A DNA stretch of 64,000 nt, from assembly GCF_043951855.1 (NCBI RefSeq), contig NZ_JBINJW010000001.1:372001-436000 (forward strand), read 5' to 3'. Under the pieces are notes generated by a model. The model was not told the origin of the DNA. It was given only the letters and a program-made list of their open reading frames with translations, and did not search any database. This document shows, in pieces, positions 16,564-24,338 of the stretch. Positions within the stretch are counted from its first letter, which is position 1. Every line of letters starts with the position of its first letter. The DNA comes from Proteiniclasticum sp043951855 (lineage in GTDB: Bacteria; Bacillota; Clostridia; Clostridiales; Clostridiaceae). The position numbers and the translations under genes are program-made.

Positions 16564-17964
16564 CTAACTGATATGATCTTCTCTCACAACGTTGATATCT
16601 TTTGAGATTCTCTTGCTCTGAAGCCTTACAGCAAGGAATCCAGTACCGAATGCCGCTGCAATGACCAGTAGATACTGGATCATGGATGCTGCAGAACTGG
16701 TGTATAAGAGAAGTCCTGGGATGAAGGTGATGCCCATACCTGTAGCAGTAAGACCGAAGATGTAGGTAACCAGTCCACCCACTGCACCACCGACGATTCC
16801 GGATGCGAAGATTCTCATGCTTCTCAGGTTCACACCAAAGAGAAGCGGCTCTGTGATTCCGAATAAGGTGGATGTAGTAGAGGATAGCGCATTGGACTTC
16901 TTCAGCTTATCCTTCATGATCAGCGCTGCGCTGATGGCTGCACCGAACTGTCCGGCCATACTTGCTGTACCCAGCGGATTCAGGACATTGGTTCCTGTAT
17001 CAGCCAGAAGCTGAAGCTCGATGATGGACAGGGAGTGGTGCAGTCCTGTGATGACCAGTACCTGCTGCAGGCCTGCATAGATGATGTATCCCATGCCCAG
17101 TGGCGCCTGAATCAGCATGACGATGAAGTCTGTGACCCAGATTTCCATGGTATGGGTGATGGGCCCTAAAATGAACAGCATCAGGAAAATGGTGATAGTC
17201 AGTGTCAGAAACGGTGTCACAACCAGGTCGATCATCTGAGGCACGAAAGTTCTCAGCTTCTTCTCGATCTTTGCCACCAGAAGCCCTGCCACGATGGCTG
17301 GGATGATGGAACCCTGATAGCCCACCAGAGGAATATCAATCCCAAACAGACTGAATGCCAGAGGCTCCGCATTTCCACCAGCCACTGCCCATGCGTTAGG
17401 AAGCTGAGGTGCAACCATCATAAGACCTACAACGATACCGATGATGGGATTTCCGCCGAACTTCTTGGTAGCGCTGTATGCGATGAGTACAGGAAGGAAG
17501 GCAAAGGCTGTATCGGTCAGCATTTCAAAAAGGCTCAGCATGGTTGGCGTGAAGTTCACATCCAGCTCCAGAAGCAGTCCTCTAAGACCCATGAGCAGTC
17601 CTGTGGTAACCAGTGCCGGTATCAGGGGAATCAGAATATCCGCAAGGGTTCTGACGATCTTCTGTCCGGTGTTCATGTTGGAGTAGACATCTTCCTTGAA
17701 GGAGGTATCGACATCCTTATCCGTCATCTGCGTAAATTCCGCATGGATCTCATTGACCTTACCGGTACCGAAGATGAACTGATGCTGTCCGGTGTTGAAG
17801 AAATACCCTTTGCTTCCAGTGACATTCTCCGCTTTATCCTTGTCCAGTTTGCTGTTGTCCTTCAGAATGATTCTCAGTCTTGTGGCACAGTGTTCGAAGT
17901 TTTTGATGTTGTCTTCTCCACCCACCGCATTCAGGATGTCTTGAATCGACTTTTCATGTTTCAT
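16564..17964 (-). CDS. scrA: PTS sucrose transporter subunit IIBC
   Basis: A 466-residue permease of the glucose-sucrose PTS family. The N-terminal EIIB domain has the phosphorylated cysteine in HCATRLR (Cys26). The roughly 350-residue EIIC domain follows from about residue 105, with many membrane segments and the GITEPLLFGVNLR block typical of this family. No EIIA domain is attached, so a separate glucose-type EIIA must donate phosphate, as usual for ScrA. The neighbours scrB, scrR and scrK support sucrose as substrate; trehalose is the main alternative and is not supported by the context. AGGAGG precedes the ATG. Confidence 0.93.
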   Translation of the reverse strand: MKHEKSIQDILNAVGGEDNIKNFEHCATRLRIILKDNSKLDKDKAENVTGSKGYFFNTGQHQFIFGTGKVNEIHAEFTQMTDKDVDTSFKEDVYSNMNTGQKIVRTLADILIPLIPALVTTGLLMGLRGLLLELDVNFTPTMLSLFEMLTDTAFAFLPVLIAYSATKKFGGNPIIGIVVGLMMVAPQLPNAWAVAGGNAEPLAFSLFGIDIPLVGYQGSIIPAIVAGLLVAKIEKKLRTFVPQMIDLVVTPFLTLTITIFLMLFILGPITHTMEIWVTDFIVMLIQAPLGMGYIIYAGLQQVLVITGLHHSLSIIELQLLADTGTNVLNPLGTASMAGQFGAAISAALIMKDKLKKSNALSSTTSTLFGITEPLLFGVNLRSMRIFASGIVGGAVGGLVTYIFGLTATGMGITFIPGLLLYTSSAASMIQYLLVIAAAFGTGFLAVRLQSKRISKDINVVREDHIS

Positions 17965-18025
17965 TTTCTTTCCTCCTAAGATTACGCTCGTAGCAGCAGC
18001 TTCTCCAAGATCGCTCTTGATTTTC

Positions 18026-18035
18026 GTACCGGTTC
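18026..18035. promoter_or_regulatory. candidate ScrR operator near scrA
   Basis: GTACCGGTTC has a perfect ACCGGT core with one mismatched pair outside it, centred about 66 bases upstream of scrA and just downstream of a minus-strand TATATA box. The CG-centred form is typical of LacI-family operators. Confidence 0.45.
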
Positions 18036-18206
18036 CACCACATTCTCTGTATATATAATTCCATCTGATTAGTTATAGTGATTTCGCGGTATCTTCTTCA
18101 TAATGAATCAGATAGGTTTCTTTTAATATGGATTTCCATTGATTTGTAAAGGATTTCCTGAGCCCTATTGCAATGGTTCTTCTTTTGTGGTATTTTCTGA
18201 TTAATG

Positions 18207-18216
18207 GAACCGGTTC
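18207..18216. promoter_or_regulatory. candidate ScrR operator, perfect palindrome
   Basis: GAACCGGTTC is a perfect 10-bp palindrome in the form expected for LacI-family sugar regulators. It lies about 180 bases upstream of the scrA-proximal site, a spacing that would allow looping. Confidence 0.55.
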
Positions 18217-18382
18217 TAATTGATATTATTGTAGCGGATACTTTTCTGTTTGTAAAGGGTATCAGAAAAAATTTTCAGATTCATAATATATTCCATTATG
18301 AAAGCAGGTTTCATCAGAATCAGAGAAAACAGAAACTGTTATAGGAGAAATCTCACAAAAAAACCTGGAGAGTAAAGGAAGA

Positions 18383-18405
18383 ACCTGAAGCAGATCACTT
18401 CAGGT
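18383..18405 (-). terminator. terminator after scrR
   Basis: ACCTGAAG and CTTCAGGT pair perfectly around a 7-base loop 12 bases after the scrR stop. The downstream tract on the minus strand (TTCTTCCTTT) is only moderately T-rich. Confidence 0.65.
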
Positions 18406-18416
18406 CCTCCGTTAAG

Positions 18417-19400
18417 CTATTTTCTTTCTATGGTGGATTCTTTGGGCAGGAACTCGCATCCTAAGGTGATTCTTCGGGGAATCTCCTCTCCCTCTATGAT
18501 ACGCAGAAGATTCTCCACTGCGATCTTTCCCATCTCCTTGTAGGCATACTTCACGGTGGTGATGGAAGGAGAAATGAGATCTGTGATGGAATATCCGCCG
18601 AATCCTGAAATGGAAACATCCTCTGGCACTTTTCTTCCTAAAGAAATCGAAGCCTTGTATGCGGCTATGGCGATGTTGTCCGTGGCACAGATGATATATG
18701 TGGCCTTGGATCCTTTCAGATACTCCTTGAGAAACTGGAAGGCTTTGTCATAGTTGAAATCCACAATGACTTCCTCCACATGGATGTCTTCCGATAAGGA
18801 AAGTCCATCCAGAACCCCCTTTTTACGCAGTCTGCCCACGGCTTCATCCGTTTCCGTGACCCCCACATAGAGCACTTCCTTGTGTCCCAGCTCCACCGCA
18901 TGCTTTCCGATATGATACCCTGCATCCAGCTCATCATGGACGATGGCATAGGTGGCATCGCTTCTCTGACCCAGAAGAATCACAGGAATGCCGATTTTAC
19001 TGATGGCTTCCCGATGGGCCTTGGTCACCACTGTGGCAAGAAGGATGATCCCAGCCACTTTCTGCCTGGATAGCGCATAGAGATTTTCCACTTCCCGGTC
19101 CACATCCTGGTCCGTATTGGTGATGAGCAGCTGATAGTTTTTTTCCTTCAGCGCTTTATCCACACTGCCCAGTATTTCATTGGTGGCATAGGAATTAAGC
19201 CTTGGAATGATGGTCCCCACAAGATTCGATTTCTTGATCTTCAGGCTCTGGGCAAAGGTGTTGGGTACATAATCCGTCTCCGCGATGATTTGGTCCAGTG
19301 TATCCTTGGTTTTCTGACTCACAGAACCACCGTTCAGATACCTTGATACCGTACTTTTGGCGACACCGGCAAGTTTCGCGATATCGTTGATGGTAACCAT
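18417..19400 (-). CDS. scrR: LacI-family sucrose operon repressor
   Basis: A 327-residue LacI/GalR regulator. The N-terminal helix-turn-helix is TINDIAKLAGVAKSTVSRYLNGG, followed by the hinge helix region near residues 45-55 and a periplasmic-binding-like sensor domain with ICATDNIAIAAY and GFGGYSITDLISPSITTV. It lies downstream of scrA on the opposite side from scrK and has its own promoter. Context identifies it as ScrR. Candidate GAACCGGTTC operators lie upstream of scrA. The Shine-Dalgarno AAAGGGGG is eight bases before the ATG. Confidence 0.88.
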   Translation of the reverse strand: MVTINDIAKLAGVAKSTVSRYLNGGSVSQKTKDTLDQIIAETDYVPNTFAQSLKIKKSNLVGTIIPRLNSYATNEILGSVDKALKEKNYQLLITNTDQDVDREVENLYALSRQKVAGIILLATVVTKAHREAISKIGIPVILLGQRSDATYAIVHDELDAGYHIGKHAVELGHKEVLYVGVTETDEAVGRLRKKGVLDGLSLSEDIHVEEVIVDFNYDKAFQFLKEYLKGSKATYIICATDNIAIAAYKASISLGRKVPEDVSISGFGGYSITDLISPSITTVKYAYKEMGKIAVENLLRIIEGEEIPRRITLGCEFLPKESTIERK

Positions 19401-19435
19401 TCCCTACGCCCCCTTTCACTGCTGTATTTAGAATA

Positions 19436-19464
19436 ATCATACCACAAAGCATGTGTCCCACCAA
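19436..19464 (-). promoter_or_regulatory. sigma A-type promoter of scrR
   Basis: On the minus strand TTGGTG and TATGAT are separated by 17 bases, about 36 bases upstream of the scrR start. Confidence 0.55.
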
Positions 19465-19598
19465 TAACCTCTGCTCAAAGAAATATCCCGAAGTACACAT
19501 TGACATGACAAATTTCTTCGTTGACTATAGTAGTAAGAAGAATAAAAAATGTGGAACTGTTACAGCGAACAAAACTATATTATCAGGAGGCAATGAAT

Positions 19599-20465
19599 AT
19601 GATTTTAGGTGCAATTGAAGCAGGCGGAACCAAATTCGTTCTGGCTGTCGGTAACGAAAAAGGTGAAATCACAGAAAAAGTATCTATCCCCACCAGAACT
19701 CCGGAAGAGACCATGCCGGAGATCTATGCATTCTTCAAGGACAAGCGCATTGAAGCCCTTGGCATCGGATGTTTCGGTCCTCTGGAGCTAAGCAGAAACA
19801 AAGAGAAATACGGCTATATCACATCCACCCCCAAGCTCGCCTGGGCGGATTATGATATCCTTGGCAATCTGAAGAAACACCTCCATGTCCCTGTGGAAAT
19901 CTCCACGGATGTCAGCGGCGCTGCCCTTGGAGAAATCACCTTCGGGGATTACGAAAAGGAAAACACCCTTCTCTACATCACCGTGGGCACCGGCATCGGG
20001 GGCGGATACGTCATTGACGGCAAAATCCATAATGGTATGCTTCACCCTGAGATGGGTCATATTCTGGTGACGAAGAACCCCAGAGACACCTACAAAGGAG
20101 CCTGCCCCTATCATGAAAACTGCCTGGAAGGACTTGCTGCCGGTCCTGCCAACGAAGGAAGAACCGGTATGAAAGGGATCGATATTCCAGACGATCATGA
20201 ATCCTTCCATTTCATCGCAGAATACATGGCAGAAGCCCTTATGAGCTATATTCTTGTGCTCTCTCCTACAAAGATCGTCCTTGGCGGAGGCGTCATGGCA
20301 AGAACCCATATGCTTCCTGAAATCAGAAGGATCCTCAAGGAGAAGCTGAATGACTATATCAAGACCGATCAGCTCAGCGATCTGTACAGCTACATCGTCA
20401 CACCATCCCTGGGTACAGAGTCCGGTATCAAAGGTGCACTTGCCCTGGCCCTTATGGCTGAGTAA
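19599..20465 (+). CDS. scrK: ROK-family fructokinase
   Basis: A 289-residue ROK kinase that phosphorylates the fructose released by ScrB. The ATP-binding block GAIEAGGTKF is at the N-terminus. GTGIGGGYV is the sugar and phosphate block, and HPEMGHILV plus CPYHENCLEGLAAGPA provides the ROK zinc site (His plus three Cys/His). I chose ATG 19599 because AGGAGG lies eight bases before it; an ATG two codons earlier is too close. It is divergent from scrR. A plausible promoter (TTGACT, 16 bp, TAAAAA) lies in the 200-base gap. Confidence 0.93.
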   Translation: MILGAIEAGGTKFVLAVGNEKGEITEKVSIPTRTPEETMPEIYAFFKDKRIEALGIGCFGPLELSRNKEKYGYITSTPKLAWADYDILGNLKKHLHVPVEISTDVSGAALGEITFGDYEKENTLLYITVGTGIGGGYVIDGKIHNGMLHPEMGHILVTKNPRDTYKGACPYHENCLEGLAAGPANEGRTGMKGIDIPDDHESFHFIAEYMAEALMSYILVLSPTKIVLGGGVMARTHMLPEIRRILKEKLNDYIKTDQLSDLYSYIVTPSLGTESGIKGALALALMAE

Positions 20466-20504
20466 TACAAGAACTCAGGTAAGAAACACATAGCATAAAG
20501 CATG

Positions 20505-20548
20505 AATCCCGAATCAGAACTGTCTTTCAGTCCTGATTCGGGATTTTC
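20505..20548. terminator. terminator between scrK and chemoreceptor gene
   Basis: AATCCCGAATCAG and CTGATTCGGGATT are perfect 13-bp arms around a 15-base loop, followed by TTC on the plus strand. It lies between two convergent genes and could serve both. Confidence 0.85.
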
Positions 20549-20604
20549 ATTACCCTTTCTTTATGCCTCTTCTGTATCAGACTTCAATAAACATCTGCCC
20601 TGTT

Positions 20605-22299
20605 CTAGATCTGGAAGAAGCCCATGCTATCATCCATCTTTTCCGCACTGCTTCTGCTTTCAGAAGAAAGACTCACAATGTCATTGGTCTGGATGGCGAT
20701 ATCGGAAATCTTCTGGGCAATCTGAGAAGATCCTTCCGCTCCTTCGGAAGCGGCTCTGGTAACGTCCATGATGGCACTTCTGATCTGCTCCATGGAGCCA
20801 AGAAGCGTATCCGCCATTTCACTGATCTCCTGAACCATTCCTTTGACCTTGTTGGCATCCTCATTGTAGCGTTCACTGGTGTTTACCAGCATCTCGTAGT
20901 CTCCGATGACATTATTATCCATGAAGGCCAGAAGCTTTTCCGCATCTTTCACCACTCCGCTGACGGCATCGGAGACATTGTAGGTGATGTCGTTGATCTT
21001 CGATACCGCTTCCTTGGAGTTTTCTGCAAGGACACGAATCTCATCCGCCACCACCGCAAATCCTCTTCCCGCTTCGCCGGCACGGGCTGCCTCTATGGAT
21101 GCGTTCAGTGCCAGAAGATTCGTCTGGGAGGTGATGGCTAGAATGGCCTGGGAAAGCTCCTTGATCTCATTGATAGCGCTGGTTTTTCGGATGGATTCTC
21201 GAAGGTTCTGGTTTGTCTCCTCATAGATGTCTTTCGCACTTTTCTGGGAGGAGACTGCAGCTTCCCTGAGTTTTTCCGCACGACTTTTTATATCTTCTGA
21301 GAACGCACTGCCCCTTACGGTTTTCTCCTGCATATTCTCCACCAGGTTCATCACTTCATCTGCTGAAGCCGTCATTTCTTCCGATGCGGCAGAGGTCTCC
21401 TGCATACTTGCGGAAAGCTCCTCTGTGGTGGCGGAGATATCCTGAATGTTATAGTGAATGGTCTCCGTACGCTGCGCTGACTGTATGCCGATGTCTTTCA
21501 GCGCTTTGGACTCCTTCTGAACGCCTTTGATGATGGCCGCAATCTTCTCCTTCATGTGGCTGGAGGACCGGGCCATATCTCCCACTTCATCTTTCTTCCC
21601 AAGAAGCTTTTCAGGAATATCGAACCTGAAGTTTCCTTCCTCCATTTCCTTCAGGTGGTTCTGACTGTAGCCCACTCCTTTGGCAATATTCTTTCCAAGG
21701 ATATAGGAAAAGATGAAACCCAGTGCCAGAAACAGAAGGGCTAGCCCTACTATGAAGTACATGATGGTGGTCAGCGCTTCATTCTTCACATCCGTATAGA
21801 CCCCTACAAACCACATACCGATGACTTCATTGGCTCCGTTTCGGATGGGTACATAGTAGGTCTGTGAGGATGTTCCTAGAATATCCGCATTCCCCGAGTA
21901 GACTTCTCCTTCAACAAGGACCTTCTGTACCACTTCCTCTGAAGCCTTTGTTCCCACTACTCTTTCACCGTCTTCTCCTCTGATGCTGGTGGACACCCTG
22001 GTATCAGCTGCAAAAAGTGTTGCCAGAATCTGGGTGCCATCCGTAAAATCATCCACGAAGTCGTAGTTTTCGTTGATTTTCTCACTTCCCTTATAGAGTA
22101 CACCGTCTTTCAGAGACCACTGACCTGGATAGTAAGTGTCCAGCTGAGCAGCGCCGATACTGGAATAGTTTTCCAGCTCTTTTCTTGTCTCCTGACTGAA
22201 GAGATCTCCCATACGCCCCTGGGTCGTAAAGAGAATGGATACCGTCAGAATCAGAATCAGTGTGAATGAGGTTAATGCGATTTTCCATTTGATTTTCAT
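20605..22299 (-). CDS. methyl-accepting chemotaxis protein, single-Cache type
   Basis: A 564-residue transmembrane chemoreceptor. Membrane segment 1 is at about residues 7-27, followed by an extracytoplasmic Cache-like ligand domain (about 30-180, with TYYVPIRNGANEVIGMWFVGVYTD). Membrane segment 2 is at about 183-203, then a HAMP domain and the long signalling coiled coil. The kinase-contact tip SQTNLLALNASIEAARAGEAGRGFAVVADEIR is conserved in this family. It should bind a small extracellular ligand and control CheA; the che genes are not in the window. A sigma D promoter (TAAA, 14 bp, GTCGATAT) lies about 75 bases upstream. Confidence 0.93.
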   Translation of the reverse strand: MKIKWKIALTSFTLILILTVSILFTTQGRMGDLFSQETRKELENYSSIGAAQLDTYYPGQWSLKDGVLYKGSEKINENYDFVDDFTDGTQILATLFAADTRVSTSIRGEDGERVVGTKASEEVVQKVLVEGEVYSGNADILGTSSQTYYVPIRNGANEVIGMWFVGVYTDVKNEALTTIMYFIVGLALLFLALGFIFSYILGKNIAKGVGYSQNHLKEMEEGNFRFDIPEKLLGKKDEVGDMARSSSHMKEKIAAIIKGVQKESKALKDIGIQSAQRTETIHYNIQDISATTEELSASMQETSAASEEMTASADEVMNLVENMQEKTVRGSAFSEDIKSRAEKLREAAVSSQKSAKDIYEETNQNLRESIRKTSAINEIKELSQAILAITSQTNLLALNASIEAARAGEAGRGFAVVADEIRVLAENSKEAVSKINDITYNVSDAVSGVVKDAEKLLAFMDNNVIGDYEMLVNTSERYNEDANKVKGMVQEISEMADTLLGSMEQIRSAIMDVTRAASEGAEGSSQIAQKISDIAIQTNDIVSLSSESRSSAEKMDDSMGFFQI

Positions 22300-22373
22300 A
22301 GCGTTGTCCCACCTTACATCTTTTGTATGTTCTTGAATTATTGCTCATAATTCATTATCATTACTCCTTAACT

Positions 22374-22399
22374 ATATCGACGGTGTTATCCATTCTTTA
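22374..22399 (-). promoter_or_regulatory. sigma D promoter of chemoreceptor gene
   Basis: On the minus strand TAAA (22399-22396), 14 bases, then GTCGATAT (22381-22374) match the sigma D/sigma 28 consensus TAAA-N15-GCCGATAT at 11 of 12 positions. Confidence 0.75.
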
Positions 22400-22462
22400 A
22401 GTTCCGGTGGGAAGTATTTATCCTGAAATCACAAAGTGATATCCACCTTCTCTCCTCTTACC

Positions 22463-22561
22463 TTATGCATGTCCCATAATCTCTCGCTGAAGTAGTAAAA
22501 TAGTTCCGATCAGAATATGATTCATGATGAATAAACCTGCAACGACCTCATATAATTTCAT
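22463..22561 (-). CDS. possible 32-residue hydrophobic peptide
   Basis: ATG at 22561 to TAA 22465-22463 encodes a peptide beginning MKLYEVVAGLFIMNHILIG, with one hydrophobic segment and a short polar tail (QREIMGHA). The N-terminal MKLYE and length recall small holin-like type I toxins. The Shine-Dalgarno is poor (GGGA), no good terminator follows, and the frame may be chance. Reported only because nothing else occupies this stretch. Confidence 0.22.
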   Translation of the reverse strand: MKLYEVVAGLFIMNHILIGTILLLQREIMGHA

Positions 22562-22690
22562 TGAGCAGTCCCAGTAAGAAAAACTGACAATTTAAGGTTT
22601 ATGCTTTCTAAAATTTATGCCAAAACGAACGGAATCAGAGAAAAGTTTTGAACTGTAAATTTTATCTGAAAATTGTAATAATTATTGTTA

Positions 22691-22704
22691 AATAGTATAC
22701 TATT
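22691..22704. promoter_or_regulatory. 14-bp perfect palindrome, candidate HigA operator
   Basis: AATAGTATACTATT is a perfect palindrome 84 bases upstream of higB, just above a TATAAT box at 22721-22726. HigA-type antitoxins repress their own operon through such palindromes. Confidence 0.5.
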
Positions 22705-22723
22705 GTCAATGGTTAAATTATAT

Positions 22724-22762
22724 AATTGAAATATTTTACCTTACAGGTTAATTATTTCAATT
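22724..22762. repeat. inverted repeat in higB leader
   Basis: AATTGAAATA (22724-22733) and TATTTCAATT (22753-22762) are perfect 10-bp arms separated by 19 bases. They overlap the end of the TATAAT box and the likely start of transcription, so the repeat could be a second operator or a leader hairpin. Confidence 0.5.
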
Positions 22763-22787
22763 GACTTGTCGGAGGTCTTTCATTACA

Positions 22788-23126
22788 ATGGTAGTAGAAT
22801 ATAGAACAAATAAACTTAGAAAGCAGTGCGAAAATCCTAGTATCGCACAAAAGGATTATGGATCAGGAATAGGAAATAGACTCACGCAGCGAGTCAGTGA
22901 GTTTCTTGCGGCTTCAACACTTGCTGACATCAAAGCTATTCCGGTTGCAAGACTACATAAACTTGAAGGAGACAGAAAAAACCAGTATGCTGTCGATCTT
23001 ATGCATCCGCATCGTCTTCTCTTCAGACCTGTTATCGATGATGAAAGCAGCATAAAGAAGCTTGAACTGATTACCGTTATACAGATTGAGGAGGTGATCG
23101 ACTATCATGGAAAAAACAACCGATAA
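22788..23126 (+). CDS. higB: HigB/RelE-family toxin
   Basis: A 112-residue protein of the RelE/ParE superfamily, HigB-like killer protein. The core YRTNKLRKQCEN, the central helices, HKLEGDRKNQYAVDLMHPHRLLF and the ELITVIQIEEVIDYH end fit this family. Family members cleave mRNA on the ribosome. I chose ATG 22788 because GGAGG precedes it, although the spacing is long (about 11 bases). It overlaps the antitoxin gene by 20 bases, the toxin-first order typical of hig loci. The AT-rich surroundings suggest acquisition. Confidence 0.85.
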   Translation: MVVEYRTNKLRKQCENPSIAQKDYGSGIGNRLTQRVSEFLAASTLADIKAIPVARLHKLEGDRKNQYAVDLMHPHRLLFRPVIDDESSIKKLELITVIQIEEVIDYHGKNNR

Positions 23127-24189
23127 TAATTTCATTCCGACTGTTGCAGTTTCACCTGGAGAGACCATAAGAGAAAACATGGAGTATTTAGGCATGACAC
23201 AGAAAGAACTGGCTCTTCGCATCCAGATTACCGAGAAACATTTAAGTAACATTCTTAATGGAACTTCTCCAATAACATATGATACAGCACTAAAACTGGA
23301 AACTGTCATCGGTCCTCGCGCTGAATTCTGGATGAAGCTTGAAGCGAACTATCAGCTGAATAAATCAAGACTGGAAGAAGAAGAAACGCTGAAGGAAGAT
23401 CTCATCGTACTAAAAAATATTCCCTACAAAGATATGGCTGCCCATGGATGGGTATCCCCTGAGCGCGATCGTACGAAAAGAGTTAAGAACTGCCGAACAT
23501 TTTTCGGCGTCTCATCGCTCCATTCCATAAAAGAATCCCATGCGGTGGCATTTAGAACACATACCAGTTCCAATCCCATATCAGATTATGGCATTCTTGC
23601 ATGGCTGAGAAAAGCGGAAACAGAAGGAATCAGACAATCAGTTTCTCCCTTTAATAAATCAGCCTTAAGAAAACTGATTCCTGAATTCAGAGCATTGACT
23701 TTGCTTGCTCCACAGCAGTTCTATCCTCTCCTAGAAAATCGATGTAAAGAAGTTGGAATTGCATTGGTTCTCGTGGATTACATTCCAAAAACATATATCT
23801 GTGGTGCAACCATCTGGAAAGATCACAAAGCCATTGTAGCTTTAAGCGCACGAGGTAAAAGAGCAGATATATTCTGGTTCACTTTTTTCCATGAAGTGGC
23901 ACATCTTCTGAACCATTCAAGAAAAGAAGTGCACATTCATTTTGAAAGCACAGAAGAAGAATCTCAAGCAGATGAAATCGCATCAAACTATCTGATCTCA
24001 AAAAAGGACTATGATCATTTCATTCTGCAGTATGACTATACCAATCAGGAAAGCATCAAAGAATATGCAGAGAAAATCGGAATTGCCCCCTTTGTTTTAG
24101 TTGGAAGACTTCAGCATGATCGCTACATAGACTTTTCAAAGTTTCATGATCTGATCCCCTCGTATGAAATCATTCACGCAGAGGAATAA
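23107..24189 (+). CDS. higA: HigA-type antitoxin with ImmA/IrrE-like peptidase domain
   Basis: A 360-residue protein. Residues about 14-80 form a HigA-type XRE domain (SPGETIRENMEYLGMTQKELALRI, then HLSNILNGTSPITYDTALKLE and GPRAEFWMKLEANY). The C-terminal half contains an ImmA/IrrE-like metallopeptidase block with FFHEVAHLLNH (an HExxH zinc motif) and a downstream acidic helix (EEESQADEIASNYLI). Plain HigA is about 100 residues; this is a known fused form. The DNA-binding part should neutralise HigB and repress the operon. The peptidase part suggests regulated self-cleavage or cleavage of another repressor. Its terminator has been split by the IS. Confidence 0.88.
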   Translation: MEKTTDNNFIPTVAVSPGETIRENMEYLGMTQKELALRIQITEKHLSNILNGTSPITYDTALKLETVIGPRAEFWMKLEANYQLNKSRLEEEETLKEDLIVLKNIPYKDMAAHGWVSPERDRTKRVKNCRTFFGVSSLHSIKESHAVAFRTHTSSNPISDYGILAWLRKAETEGIRQSVSPFNKSALRKLIPEFRALTLLAPQQFYPLLENRCKEVGIALVLVDYIPKTYICGATIWKDHKAIVALSARGKRADIFWFTFFHEVAHLLNHSRKEVHIHFESTEEESQADEIASNYLISKKDYDHFILQYDYTNQESIKEYAEKIGIAPFVLVGRLQHDRYIDFSKFHDLIPSYEIIHAEE

Positions 24190-24240
24190 CCACTACAAAA
24201 ATAACATGGGAAAACTTCAATAAAAGAGAGTTATAAGAGA

Positions 24241-24258
24241 ACACAAAAAGCAACGGAG
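24241..24258 (+). repeat. left arm of disrupted higBA terminator
   Basis: ACACAAAAAGCAACGGAG is complementary to 25993-26010 at 17 of 18 positions. Without the IS the two arms would face each other across a 9-base loop, followed by a TTTTTGTGT tract: an intrinsic terminator 51 bases after higA. Confidence 0.75.
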
Positions 24259-24277
24259 CTGCAAAATGATAAGCTCT

Positions 24278-24326
24278 TATCTAAGTAGACACTTGAAATA
24301 ACAAAAGTTTCAAGAATACTTAGATA
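24278..24326 (+). promoter_or_regulatory. hairpin at the left end of the IS, next to orfA Shine-Dalgarno
   Basis: TATCTAAGTA (24278-24287) pairs with TACTTAGATA (24317-24326), and inside it CTTGAAA (24292-24298) pairs with TTTCAAG (24308-24314), leaving a 9-base loop. The 3' arm abuts AGGAG (24326-24330), the ribosome binding site of orfA. Transcripts reading in from higBA would form it. Confidence 0.65.
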
Positions 24327-24338
24327 GGAGTTTTTCTT

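Larger units (their letters stand above)
17965..18416. other. scrA leader and scrR 3' intergenic region
   Basis: About 450 bases without a convincing gene. It holds two ACCGGT-centred LacI-type operator candidates (18026-18035 and 18207-18216), a TATATA box on the minus strand near 18050, and the scrR terminator at 18383-18405. No clear -35 partner for the TATATA box was found. Confidence 0.6.
22300..22787. other. AT-rich intergenic region between chemoreceptor and higB
   Basis: About 490 bases. It holds the sigma D promoter of the chemoreceptor, a weak candidate 32-residue hydrophobic peptide on the minus strand (22463-22561), a perfect 14-bp palindrome and a second 10-bp inverted repeat just before higB. 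Confidence 0.6.

Noticed and set aside
19540..19575. ScrR operator upstream of scrK (GGAACTGTTACA)
   Set aside because: It lacks the central CCGG and is only weakly symmetric, so it was not called.
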